From a virus: a stretch of DNA of 36,615 nt. The position numbers and the translations under genes were made by a program. The stretch spans positions 1 through 36,615 of IMG/VR virus record IMGVR_UViG_3300038701_002776. One strand, written 5' to 3'. This document shows positions 8,818-16,550 of this stretch, in pieces. The notes beneath the pieces are model-generated. The model had not been told where the DNA came from, made no database searches, and was given only the letters and a program-made list of their open reading frames with translations. Every line of letters starts with the position of its first letter. Within the stretch, counting starts at the first letter, position 1.

Positions 8818-11438
8818 GACAGACGATTCTGGCAGCGTTCCTGGCGCTGGTGATGACGACGGCCGCGGGAGCGGCCACCGACGCGACCCCTCCCTACGCG
8901 GACTACACCGCCACGACTTCGCAGACGGAGTTCAGCTTTCCACACGAGGTGCGCCAGGCCTCGGATCTGGACGTGCTGACCAGCTCCGACGGCACGACCT
9001 GGACGACCGAGACCTACGGGGTCGACTACACGCTGAGCGGCCTCGGGGACGATGACGGGGTGACGGTGACGTTCACGACGGCGCCCGGGTCCGGGGTTCG
9101 AGTACTCCTGCGCCGCGACAGCGCGATCGGCCGGATCACCGACTGGGCCTCGGGCGGGTTCTCGCTGGCGTCTCTGAACGCGGAGTTCGACCAGCTCACC
9201 CGCACCGACGAGGAGCTCGAGGACGGCCTGAACCGCTGCGTACGGGGGCCGACGACAAACGCCGACTTCGACGGCACACTGCCTCTCGATTGCGCGAACA
9301 AGTACTTGAAGGGCTCGGCCGATGGCGATGGCGTTACCTGCACCCCGGCCGCCGCCGGCGCCACGGCGGGGGACTCGGACGGCGGCACCTGGTCGACCGT
9401 CATCGACACGATCGAGCAGCGCTCGGGCACTACGGCCACCCGGCGGGCGGTCACGCCGGCAGAGGGGGAGTGCGGTTTCGACACCACCTATAGAGCCTAT
9501 GCATGCGGCGACGGCTCCACGCCTGGCGGCGTCGATGTCTCTGGCTACCCCTTCTTCGACGTGAAGTTCTACGGCGCCACGGGCGACGGTGTGACCGACG
9601 ACAACACGGCCGTCCAGGCAGCCCTGACCGCCGCGAAGGCCGCCGACGGAATCATGATCTTCCCTCCTGGCACATACAAGATTTCGACGGCCCTGGACCT
9701 GTCGGCGACGGCGGACAATGGGTTGCAAATATGGGGCATCGGGAAGCCGACTGTCCTGATGAGCGACCTCACCGAGCCGGTGGTGATTCTGGGTGCGCGC
9801 AACGTCATTGACGGCCTGACTCTCCGCTACGCCACCCGGCCCGGGGCCTCGGATCTGCGAGCGGTCGGTATTCAGCTTGGAACCCGCGATAGCGCGGTCG
9901 AGAGTACTCAGAGCACCGTTCGCAACGTGTCCATTGAGCGCACCTTCGTGGGTATACAGGCAGGCGCGAACGTCCCCGCCGGAGAGGCCGACACCATCTT
10001 CGGCTCCGGGTTCTCCAACACCTACGACAACGTCACGATCCGAGATTTCTACTACTCGGCGATCGTACTGAACCGAGCATCGAGCGGCGGCCTGGCCGGC
10101 GGCAACAATACCGGCGACTCTTGGTCGAACATCTACATCAACGGCAAGCAGTACGATTCGAGCACGCGGGTGAATCCGGCGGGCGATGTGGTCTACCTCC
10201 GCCAGCACGTCGGGTCAGTCTTCAACCAGCTCAACATTGAGAGTATCGGCGACACGACCGGCAGCCTCGCGTCGCCATCCTACACGGGTGCGTTGATCGA
10301 CTTTGGGGCGGGGGGCGGTGAGACGAACAGCCTCGTCGTCAACTCCCTGCATGTCGAGGACGTCTACACGGCAGCCAGCGGTGGTGCCTTCTTCGAGATG
10401 GTGGACAATGCCGCGCTCGTGCTGAACGGCTTCATGCTGAACGGGAACGAGTGGGCTGTCGGTGGAGGGAACTTTTACAACCTCGTGCGGTTCTCCGGGG
10501 ATCGCTCGAACGTGGTTGTTGACGGCCTGACGCTCCAGGGAAACACCCTCACGAGCGGCACGTTTCGCTATGCGGCGACGAACGGCAGCAAGGGCGACAA
10601 CGAAGTCTGGGTCTTCGGCTATGCCCCCGGCGACGATGACACCGCGATACTCGTCGACAACACGTCAGGCTACACGACGAGCGATGGGCAGCCGCTGGTC
10701 AAGCAGATCAACGACACCAGGTACTACGGGGAGACCCACGGCCAGGGCACGTTCGCGCCGTTCCCGCACGGTACGCTGACACTCGACGCGAACGGCGTGA
10801 TCGCCTTGGCCGGGGATGAGATGTTCACCAAGGTGGACACCTACTCCAGCGCCAGCACGGACAACCTTGATGGCATCTCGGAAACCCCCGCACCCGTCGA
10901 CGGGCAAATTCTGATCCTGCGCACGGCCAGCTCCAGCCGCGACATCACAGTTCGCCCGCAGGTCAGCGTCAGCAACGCCGATTCGTTCTTTCTCGCTGGC
11001 GATGCTCCGGTCCCGCTAACCACGATAACCGACCGTCTCGTGCTCCAGTTCGAGAGTGACACGGGCCGGTGGGTAGAGATCGGGCGTCGGGTGGCGAGTC
11101 AGCACACCCGGCTCCAGTTCCGCAACACCGACGCGCTGACGGTCGCCTCCAACACGATCACCCCTACGGCGTCGCGCCACACTATCGACAACAGTGGCGG
11201 CACGGCGACCGTGAGCACCATCACCCCACCAGATACGAGCTACGATGGGGGATATTTCCTGATCCTGAGCACGAGCACCACGGGCAACGCGGTGACGATT
11301 GCCGACTACTCCAGCGGTTCCGATAACATTTACTCGGGTGCGAACTGTACGCTCGACAATACCGAAGACGTCTGGGTCGGAATGTATGGGGGCCTCAATC
11401 TTGGGTGGTGGGAGATCGCCTGCCAGGACAACAACTGA
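8814..11438 (+). CDS. Tailspike, pectate-lyase-like beta helix, with Sec leader
   Basis: The 874-aa protein opens with a Sec-type leader (MRQTILAAFLALVMTTAAGA). Next comes a domain (about 25-140) with the pattern of podovirus tail-fibre N termini that anchor to the tail: YTATTSQTEFSFPHE, DYTLSG, RVLLRRDSAIGRITDW, LNAEFDQLTRTDEEL. At about 247 the classic pectate-lyase start appears (FFDVKFYGATGDGVTDD), followed by GIMIFPPGTYKIS and a long beta-helix region rich in Asn, Thr and Gly, so the protein probably binds and cleaves a surface polysaccharide. The C terminus (about 675-874) is a separate beta-rich receptor or trimerisation part. The ATG overlaps the stop of the internal virion gene. The export signal on a virion protein is odd and is discussed in the findings. 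Confidence 0.8.
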   Translation: MRQTILAAFLALVMTTAAGAATDATPPYADYTATTSQTEFSFPHEVRQASDLDVLTSSDGTTWTTETYGVDYTLSGLGDDDGVTVTFTTAPGSGVRVLLRRDSAIGRITDWASGGFSLASLNAEFDQLTRTDEELEDGLNRCVRGPTTNADFDGTLPLDCANKYLKGSADGDGVTCTPAAAGATAGDSDGGTWSTVIDTIEQRSGTTATRRAVTPAEGECGFDTTYRAYACGDGSTPGGVDVSGYPFFDVKFYGATGDGVTDDNTAVQAALTAAKAADGIMIFPPGTYKISTALDLSATADNGLQIWGIGKPTVLMSDLTEPVVILGARNVIDGLTLRYATRPGASDLRAVGIQLGTRDSAVESTQSTVRNVSIERTFVGIQAGANVPAGEADTIFGSGFSNTYDNVTIRDFYYSAIVLNRASSGGLAGGNNTGDSWSNIYINGKQYDSSTRVNPAGDVVYLRQHVGSVFNQLNIESIGDTTGSLASPSYTGALIDFGAGGGETNSLVVNSLHVEDVYTAASGGAFFEMVDNAALVLNGFMLNGNEWAVGGGNFYNLVRFSGDRSNVVVDGLTLQGNTLTSGTFRYAATNGSKGDNEVWVFGYAPGDDDTAILVDNTSGYTTSDGQPLVKQINDTRYYGETHGQGTFAPFPHGTLTLDANGVIALAGDEMFTKVDTYSSASTDNLDGISETPAPVDGQILILRTASSSRDITVRPQVSVSNADSFFLAGDAPVPLTTITDRLVLQFESDTGRWVEIGRRVASQHTRLQFRNTDALTVASNTITPTASRHTIDNSGGTATVSTITPPDTSYDGGYFLILSTSTTGNAVTIADYSSGSDNIYSGANCTLDNTEDVWVGMYGGLNLGWWEIACQDNN

Positions 11439-12076
11439 TGGCGAACTTCGGCGAAGCCTTCGAAAGGACCATCGCGCACGAGACGTGGCGTTGGTCGAAT
11501 CGCTCCACGGACGCCGGCGGGGAGACGTACGCGGGGTTCTCGCGGGTGCATCACCCTGATCTGCGGATCTGGTCGCTGATCGACGAGGCGAAGGAGGACT
11601 CCCGCTTCCCCGACAACCTCCGCTCCCCCGACTGGCAGGATCGCCTGACACCGCTCGTAATCGAGGCCTATCGGGATCGCTTCTGGGACCGCATCCGTGG
11701 CGATTCGATCCCGTCGCAGGTGTTGGCGAACGAGCTGTTCGACCAGGCGGTGAACCGCGGCGTGGAGCCGGCGGTCGAGGATCTGCAGCGCGCGCTCAAC
11801 TACCACAGCGGCGCCGACGGGCACTGGAGAGGTGGCTGGTGGGCGCCGGTCGGCGTGGACGGTGTCGTAGGCGCCCGGGAGACGATCCCGGCGATCGCCA
11901 AGGCGATGCGCGGGCACAGGGAGCTCCAGGTCGTGGCCACCCACAAGAGCATCCGCGAGGCCGACCTGGTGACGCTCTCGGAGCGGCGGGTCACGGATCG
12001 CTCGAACGCCGGCGGCTGGACGAACCGCATCTGGGGGACCTGGCTGGGGGCGATGAGGGAAGAAGCGAGCCGATGA
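11438..12076 (+). CDS. Endolysin, glycoside hydrolase family 108 (muramidase-type)
   Basis: The 212-aa protein matches the GH108 (N-acetylmuramidase) pattern: an N-terminal helix with the catalytic Glu (E15 in AHETWRWSNR), then DAGGETYAGFSRVHHPDL in place of the family's D-x-GG-x-T-x-x-GI motif. A C-terminal part (about 95-200) with FDQAVNRG and ALNYHSG resembles the peptidoglycan-binding domain that often follows GH108. The protein would cut glycan strands at the end of infection. No signal peptide is visible, so a holin should release it. It starts in the stop codon of the tailspike gene, and the next gene starts in its own stop codon, forming a lysis cassette of three overlapping genes. 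Confidence 0.85.
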   Translation: MANFGEAFERTIAHETWRWSNRSTDAGGETYAGFSRVHHPDLRIWSLIDEAKEDSRFPDNLRSPDWQDRLTPLVIEAYRDRFWDRIRGDSIPSQVLANELFDQAVNRGVEPAVEDLQRALNYHSGADGHWRGGWWAPVGVDGVVGARETIPAIAKAMRGHRELQVVATHKSIREADLVTLSERRVTDRSNAGGWTNRIWGTWLGAMREEASR

Positions 12077-12423
12077 ACGACACCTGGAAAACGATTGTCC
12101 TGACCGTGGCCCTCGCGTTCGGGGGCTTCTACGCGAAGACCGTCGGCGACACGACAGCCCGCATCGAGGCCATGGTCATCACCCAGAGCACACGAATCAC
12201 CCGCACCGAGGACCGTGTGGCGATCCTGGAGCGCCAGCAGGACGTCGTCAACGCAACGCGCTTCACGACGATCCACGGCTATCAGATGGCCGAGATCATC
12301 AGCCAGCTTGCGGCCGAGGTGCACGATCTGCGGCGTTATCACGTCGCGAGCCAACCGCCCTTCAATCCGAGGGCGTACATGCCGCCGTATCTACAGAGCG
12401 AGCGGCCACCAGTGAGGAAATGA
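12073..12423 (+). CDS. Inner-membrane spanin-like protein
   Basis: The 116-aa protein has one N-terminal membrane segment (TIVLTVALAFGGFYAK), a long heptad-type helix (about 25-90, DTTARIEAMV to LAAEVHDLRRY) and a Pro-rich C-terminal tail. This is the topology of Rz-type inner-membrane spanins, which join an outer-membrane lipoprotein to fuse the two membranes in the last step of lysis. It lies between the endolysin and the holin/lipoprotein gene and overlaps both by 4 nt (ATGA). Spanins show little sequence conservation, so the call rests on topology and location. Other single-pass coiled-coil proteins in lysis cassettes are possible. Confidence 0.55.
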   Translation: MNDTWKTIVLTVALAFGGFYAKTVGDTTARIEAMVITQSTRITRTEDRVAILERQQDVVNATRFTTIHGYQMAEIISQLAAEVHDLRRYHVASQPPFNPRAYMPPYLQSERPPVRK

Positions 12424-13058
12424 CGATGAACCAGACGAAGAAGGCCAACAGTACGACCGCCGTCAAGGCGGCGATCATGGCGGCGGCAGCCGCTGCTCTC
12501 TCGCAATGGACGGGCTGGGACATGGCGACGGCGTCGCTCGTCTCCGCGGCTGTGGTGGGGGTGGTGCTCTGGTACATCCCGGACGACCTGGAGTTCCAGA
12601 TCTTCGCTGCGATCGGTGAGCTGCTGTTCGGTGGTGGACAGCGCCGCCCGCCGGCTCTTGCGCTCCTGCTGGTTCTGCCCATGGTCGGGGCCTGCGCCTT
12701 CAACGTCCCGCTGAGGACCGAGCGGGTGACCGAGCAGCTCGACGCCGCCGGCAACGTGGTGATGGTGACCACCCAGCGGATGAACGTCGAGGGCTGGTTC
12801 TTCCAGCACCGGCCCTCCGACGTGACGCAGATGGACACGCTGAACGGCGTCAACGTGGGGGTCGAGGGGGCTGGGCTGCAGATCGGATCCGCCAGCCGCG
12901 CCAGCTTCCCCGGCTATGATGCGGAGACGGTGTTCCCGTCGGCCAGTCTGAACGCGAACGCCGGCGGCATCTTCGACCTGGGCGACGCCGACGTCGACAA
13001 CACGATCGTCTTCGGCATGGAGGATGGCGACGACGGGAGCACGACCGATGCCCCGTAA
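12420..13058 (+). CDS. Holin-like domain fused to a lipoprotein-type protein
   Basis: The 212-aa frame has two parts. Residues 1-70 look like a small holin: a charged N terminus, an Ala-rich hydrophobic segment (AAIMAAAAAALSQW) and a second one (ASLVSAAVVGVVLWYIP). Residues 74-91 then form a second export signal, two Arg followed by PPALALLLVLPMVGAC, ending in a lipobox-like VGAC with Cys at 91. The remaining 120 residues are polar and beta-rich (NAAG-type turns, a QHRPSDVTQMDT segment), ending in an acidic tail. No stop codon separates the parts and no in-frame ATG or GTG lies right before the second signal. The start at 12420 overlaps the previous stop; ATG 12426 is an alternative. It could supply holin and outer spanin in one chain, but this is inference. 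Confidence 0.55.
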   Translation: MTMNQTKKANSTTAVKAAIMAAAAAALSQWTGWDMATASLVSAAVVGVVLWYIPDDLEFQIFAAIGELLFGGGQRRPPALALLLVLPMVGACAFNVPLRTERVTEQLDAAGNVVMVTTQRMNVEGWFFQHRPSDVTQMDTLNGVNVGVEGAGLQIGSASRASFPGYDAETVFPSASLNANAGGIFDLGDADVDNTIVFGMEDGDDGSTTDAP

Positions 13059-13073
13059 GCGGGCAGGCTGGAG

Positions 13074-13649
13074 TCAGGCAAGGCGCCAAAGCGTGGGGAT
13101 GCCTCGCCGCACGGTGCGGTCGGCGGGCATCCAGAGGGTGTCGAAGCGGTACTGCGCGCAGCGGGCAAGTTCGGCGGCCAGGTCGGTCGCTGCCCCCAAC
13201 ACCTCGCCGTCGGGGGGCGGGTACGCGCGGAGGTGTACGGGGTCCACCGGCTCGCCGAGCAGGCGATGGCTGCCGGGGGCCTCGGAACGGTCGGGCAGTA
13301 GGTCGCACTGGCCGATGATTTCGACGGGCGGCGCCCGGTGCTCTCGCCAGTATGCCTCGAACGCCTCCCGGCGCGTGATGCGCGGGGGAGCCTCCGGCCG
13401 ACCTCCAGGAATCCAGTCGTAGACATCGAAGTAGCCGTGCAATGGGCGCCCTCTGTCACGGGGGATGTCGTCGTAGTGCATCAGGCGCCGGTCGCGCGCC
13501 TCGCTCACCGCAAAGCGCCGGGTCGGGTTCTCCATGTGCGCAAGGTGCAGGAAATCCGCACCGACGCGCCCGACCAGGCGGTACTCGCGGCGGCTAGGAG
13601 ACGGATCGCGGGTGTCGGAAAGCATGGTCGCTACTCTGCCCGATGGCAT
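13074..13649 (-). CDS. Unknown protein downstream of the integrase
   Basis: The 191-aa protein is rich in Arg, Pro and Asp with no membrane segment; no family was recognised. A candidate core is HYDDIPRDRGRPLHGYFDVY, a well-formed mixed segment, followed by ITRREAFEAYWREHRAPP. The start at 13649 is supported by AGGAG four nt upstream on the minus strand; it overlaps the end of the integrase gene by 56 nt, so the two are probably co-transcribed leftward. The gene ends 15 nt from the end of the convergent lysis operon, leaving no room for a normal terminator between them. A role in lysogeny or excision is possible from its place only. Confidence 0.5.
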   Translation of the reverse strand: MPSGRVATMLSDTRDPSPSRREYRLVGRVGADFLHLAHMENPTRRFAVSEARDRRLMHYDDIPRDRGRPLHGYFDVYDWIPGGRPEAPPRITRREAFEAYWREHRAPPVEIIGQCDLLPDRSEAPGSHRLLGEPVDPVHLRAYPPPDGEVLGAATDLAAELARCAQYRFDTLWMPADRTVRRGIPTLWRLA

Positions 13650-14685
13650 CGGTCTCCTGCAACCCCCCGGCGATCACGCGGAGCGCCGGGCGCCCAGTGG
13701 CCGGCTCTCGGTTGATCGGCAGGCCCGCATCGGGAGTGATCCGGCGCGCCTCCTGCGTGTAGGCGTAGTACTTGCGCAGCATGGTGGCCTGGTCGTGGCC
13801 GCAGTAGCGGGCCGCGTCAGGGATCTGCATGTTCCCGCTGTTGAGCTGGTGGGCGATGAAGGTGTGACGGGTGCAGCGCAGCGGGCGGTCGGCGACCTTG
13901 CCGGCGAGGTCGCGCATCACGGCCCGATGCTGGCGGTTGGAGAAATTGTGCTCATCCAGCGGCGCCCCGGTCGGTCCCCGAAACACGAAGTCGAGATCGG
14001 CCAGTGGGCCGTTCGCCGGCGCCTCCCACGACCAGGTCGGATCCGGCGTGCGTCGCCGTAGGCTCCGCAACTCCTCGAGGACATCCCCGGCCAGGCGGAT
14101 CGTTCGCAGGGATTGCGCCGTCTTGCCAGGGCTTATGTGGGCGCCGGCGCCGGCGCCATCGCGGGACCGCGTGATGGCGCAGACCCCTGTCTCGAGGTCG
14201 AGATCATCCCAGACCAGTCCGAGGGCCTCGGTGACGCGGCAACCGGTCCCGAGGAGGAACGTCACGTAGGGAACCGCCCAGGGGAAGCGCTCCTGGTAGG
14301 TGTCGAGGACAAGCCCCGCTTCGGTCGGAGTCCAGGGCCCCATGCGCTCGGTGCGGTCGCGGCCGAGGTTGCTGGTGCGGAGTTTGCGGGCGGCTGTGAC
14401 TCGGTTGTAGGTCTCGATCGAGCAGTCGCCGTCGTTGCAGGCGTCGCGGATCATGGCCTGGAGGGTGTTCAGGGTCTTGCGGGTGGTCTCGTTGGAGAGC
14501 CCGGCGTCGCGGCACTGGCGCCGGATCTCGCGGACGTGCTCGTCGCCGAGCTCGTCGAGATCCAGGTCACCGATGATGTGCATCGCGCGCTGCAGGCGGC
14601 TCCTCCTCTGCCTCTCCTCGCGCGGTGTGACTTCCCGCTCCCCACTGCCTGACCCCCAGTGCGCGACATAGTCGCGCGTCCGCAT
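13594..14685 (-). CDS. int: Tyrosine recombinase (phage integrase)
   Basis: The 363-aa protein has an N-terminal SAM-like core-binding region (about 35-105) and a catalytic domain with the expected residues: box-I Arg (R150 in LLGTGCRVTEALGL), beta-hairpin Lys (K188 in SPGKTAQSLRTI), box-II Arg (R273 in CTRHTFIAH), second His (H297 in YCGHDQATM) and the Tyr nucleophile (Y307, in KYYAYT). The usual first His of the HxxR motif is Arg here (R270), a substitution found in some active family members. It would join attP to the host tRNA-Val gene; attP lies about 220 bp upstream of the start, the usual arrangement. The ATG at 14685 was preferred over TTG at 14721; neither has a clear ribosome site. 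Confidence 0.9.
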   Translation of the reverse strand: MRTRDYVAHWGSGSGEREVTPREERQRRSRLQRAMHIIGDLDLDELGDEHVREIRRQCRDAGLSNETTRKTLNTLQAMIRDACNDGDCSIETYNRVTAARKLRTSNLGRDRTERMGPWTPTEAGLVLDTYQERFPWAVPYVTFLLGTGCRVTEALGLVWDDLDLETGVCAITRSRDGAGAGAHISPGKTAQSLRTIRLAGDVLEELRSLRRRTPDPTWSWEAPANGPLADLDFVFRGPTGAPLDEHNFSNRQHRAVMRDLAGKVADRPLRCTRHTFIAHQLNSGNMQIPDAARYCGHDQATMLRKYYAYTQEARRITPDAGLPINREPATGRPALRVIAGGLQETDAIGQSSDHAFRHPRSVS

Positions 14686-14807
14686 AGGTGAAGTACGTGG
14701 CCTTACGCACAGGTCGGTCAATGCCAGTGGCTTAAATTTTCCTGAAGGGCGTCGCGGTTACGCCCCCGGCTGCCGCGGGTCGGACGAAACTTTTTGTCGC
14801 GCGCCTG

Positions 14808-14837
14808 TTGACCTTCCGTCGGCGAGTCGGCTAGAAC
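14808..14837 (+). promoter_or_regulatory. Candidate rightward early promoter
   Basis: TTGACC (14808-14813) is followed after 18 nt by TAGAAC (14832-14837), which matches four of six -10 positions and five of six -35 positions. It points towards attP and the early operon that starts at 15215 and is the best sigma70-like pair in the 500-bp gene-free stretch 14686-15214. A transcript from here would cross the attachment site, so integration into the tRNA gene would separate or reconnect it. This is a reading by eye only. Confidence 0.4.
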
Positions 14838-14898
14838 ATCCGCCGTGATCTGCGCAACCAAAACGGTTGCTGCCAGGGGTCACGGTGCGCTCGAGCTG

Positions 14899-14952
14899 AG
14901 CATCGGCCTTACAAGCCGAGGGTCGCGTGTTCGAGCCACGCACCGCCCACCA
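14899..14952 (+). other. attP: attP core: 3' half of a tRNA-Val(UAC) gene
   Basis: The bases can be folded as the 3' part of a bacterial tRNA-Val. There is an anticodon stem-loop at 14903-14919 with loop CTTACAA (anticodon TAC at 14910-14912), a variable loop GGGTC, a T arm of five pairs around TTCGAGC (14925-14941), the acceptor 3' strand ACCGCCC (14942-14948), a discriminator A and an encoded CCA (14950-14952). The part before the anticodon arm does not form a D arm with GG, and no 5' acceptor strand complementary to ACCGCCC is present, so this is not a whole tRNA. Phages that integrate into a tRNA gene carry just such a 3' part, restoring the tRNA after insertion. It is next to the integrase gene. 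Confidence 0.85.
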
Positions 14953-15214
14953 TTTGGCAGCCAGCAAAAACAGGCACTTAGCCAAAGCCCCCGAATGGGC
15001 CATCCGGAGACGGATGCGCCCGGGGTCGCCCGGCTGCCCGCGCCGCGCAGATCACACTCCGTAGCGGCGCCGGGCGGCTCCCTTTCGGGAATCGCCTCCC
15101 GAACCACCACCACCGACTTTTTTCTGTTCGCCCCCCTGGTGAGGCTTCCCCGCTTGGGGGGATTGCCCATCTGCGCCGTTGTGGGGGCCGGAGTCTCAAC
15201 GACCGGAGATGAGC
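14953..15214. promoter_or_regulatory. Gene-free leader after attP with competing hairpins
   Basis: No gene was seen in these 262 bases. They hold short structures in the direction of the early operon. TCCC-TTTC-GGGA (15079-15090) competes with CGGGA...TCCCG (15086-15101). A run of six T follows at 15118-15123. Next, CCCC-GCTT-GGGG (15148-15159) competes with a longer CCCCCC/GGGGGG pairing (15131-15136 with 15156-15161). Mutually exclusive hairpins before a T run suggest an attenuator or antitermination leader, but the T run lies 16 nt after the stem, which is not a standard intrinsic terminator. Part of the stretch next to 14952 may hold integrase arm sites. Confidence 0.3.
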
Positions 15215-15511
15215 ATGGAACGACGACGACCGCCCCGCTTGGGCTTACTGGCGGCGATGGCCGCGATGATGCACGGGCCATCCTTCGCCTCGGCAACGGC
15301 GACTCGACGAGACCCCGACGAGGGCGCCGCCGCGTCCCGGGTGAGGCGCCGTCGCAAGCGGGCGCACCCGCGGGGTGGGAGTCGGCTCGGTCCTATCGAC
15401 CCCCGCGTGCCGACCGGCAAGCGGATCACGCCCTGGATGAAGGCCCGCTTCGACGTGGGCGAGATCGGCGAGCGCACCGCCGCGTGGATGTCGCGGCGGC
15501 CGCTGGCCTGA
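15215..15511 (+). CDS. Small basic protein, first gene of the early operon
   Basis: The 98-aa protein has an Arg-rich start, a hydrophobic stretch ending in FASA (LGLLAAMAAMMHGPSFASA, a possible weak Sec leader) and a strongly basic middle (RVRRRRKRAHPR) before a short helix with WMKARFDVGEIGERT. No family was recognised. The start at 15215 has GGAG six nt upstream; an ATG at 15209 lies directly on that site and is less likely. It is the first gene after attP and the candidate promoter. The C-terminal segment looks like a real protein segment; the basic part could bind nucleic acid. Confidence 0.5.
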   Translation: MERRRPPRLGLLAAMAAMMHGPSFASATATRRDPDEGAAASRVRRRRKRAHPRGGSRLGPIDPRVPTGKRITPWMKARFDVGEIGERTAAWMSRRPLA

Positions 15512-15559
15512 CCCCCCTCGGCGGCCCGTTGGGGGCTGCTGCAACCACAGGAGGCCCAA

Positions 15560-15904
15560 ATGGGCGGACTCACGATCAACGACATTGCGCGGGTAGCGCA
15601 CGAAGCGAACGCGGCGCTGTGCCGAGCCTTCGGGGACGACTCGCAGCCGAGTTGGGAGGATGCCCCGGAGTGGCAGCGGTCGAGCGCCATCAACGGCGTG
15701 CGGCTTCACCTGATCGGCGACCACGGCCCGGAGGCGTCGCACGAGAGCTGGATGGCCGAGAAGGTCGAGGCGGGCTGGACCTACGGCGAAACGAAAGACC
15801 CCGAGGCGAAGACGCACCCCTGCATGGTGCCGTTCTCCGAGCTCCCGCCGGAGCAGCAGGCCAAGGACCACGTCTTTCGAGCCGTGGTGCACGCGCTCAA
15901 GTAG
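15560..15904 (+). CDS. RyR-domain protein
   Basis: The 114-aa protein is one complete RyR domain, the fold first seen as a repeat in ryanodine receptors and common as a stand-alone phage protein. Hallmarks are IARVAHEANAALCRAFGDD near the N terminus, PSWEDAPEWQRSSAINGV (about 30-47), ESWMAEKVEAGWTYGETKD (about 62-80), HPCMVPFSELPPEQQAKD (about 86-103) and the closing VFRAVVHALK. The start is set by AGGAGG ten nt upstream. In some bacterial defence proteins the domain binds modified nucleotides, but the role of the phage versions is unknown. It is followed directly by a six-pair hairpin (15904-15920) and the large structured region. Confidence 0.85.
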   Translation: MGGLTINDIARVAHEANAALCRAFGDDSQPSWEDAPEWQRSSAINGVRLHLIGDHGPEASHESWMAEKVEAGWTYGETKDPEAKTHPCMVPFSELPPEQQAKDHVFRAVVHALK

Positions 15905-15927
15905 GCGGCCCCGAGCCGCCACAGACT

Positions 15928-16524
15928 CCCAGCCCTGCGTCAGCGGCAAGGAAGCCGTGCGGTGCAGAGGTGGTCGAGACCGCGCCCGCGACCGCGGCCG
16001 GCCGAGCGCCGGCAGAGATGGGCCAGGGCTGGGAACCCCATCGACCCCCTGCGGCGTGGCGACGCCACCAGGGTTGTGGCCGAAGGACTGCCGGTGCTGG
16101 CGAGGGGACGACGCGCCCCGACGAGAGCACCGGAGCCCGTCTCGGACGGTGCCGGGCTGAGGAATCCGGCCAGGGGGTCGACCCCATCCCCCACCTGACG
16201 CCGGCAATTCCGTCGGCTGCCCGCGAGCCCCGAACCTCGCTGGCGGGTGGGGGTCCTTCGACCGACTCGCATCGGTCGTGGCCAGGTCCTCGACCCCTCG
16301 GACCTGGCCACCGTCGGGCGCCGATCGTGTCCAGTTTCTTCCCAGGCTGGCCGATCGGGAGGCGCCGATCCGCAGGCACGCACCGAGCCCCCTTCCCCCC
16401 GGGCCGCAGCGTGTCCGGCGCCTCAGCCCGTCCCCTTTCAGCATCGCGGCGGCGAGTTTCCTCCTCCTCTCGCCAGATCGCCGCGAGAGCGGCCGGCGCA
16501 GCCGTGGGGTTGGCTGCGCCGGCC
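15928..16524 (+). ncRNA. Candidate large structured RNA
   Basis: Some 600 bases without a credible gene contain nine consecutive perfect stems. P1: 15928-15937 with 16024-16033 (10 pairs). P2: 16041-16051 with 16171-16181 (11 pairs), closing a multibranch loop with hairpins at 16053-16068, 16091-16098/16126-16133 and 16134-16139/16153-16158. P3: 16188-16195/16246-16253. P4: 16259-16265/16272-16278. P5: 16279-16289/16300-16310 (11 pairs). P6: 16321-16327/16352-16358. P7: 16359-16367/16416-16424, with an inner CACGC/GCGTG. P8: 16444-16451/16479-16486, with an inner GCGAG/CTCGC. P9: 16491-16503/16512-16524 (13 pairs). P4/P5 and P6/P7 abut, as in coaxial stacks. Size, phage setting and ornate fold recall GOLLD and ROOL RNAs; membership cannot be tested here. 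The strand is assumed to be that of the operon. Confidence 0.7.
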
Positions 16525-16550
16525 CACCAACCCGCACAGCAGGAGGCACC

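Noticed and set aside
14876-14952. A complete tRNA-Val gene
   Set aside because: The 3' half is convincing, but the 5' side has no acceptor strand pairing with ACCGCCC and no proper D arm, so it is read as an attP fragment.
15957-16198. Small open frames within the structured region
   Set aside because: Two overlapping frames give Arg/Pro-rich translations with no ribosome sites, better explained by GC-rich RNA structure.
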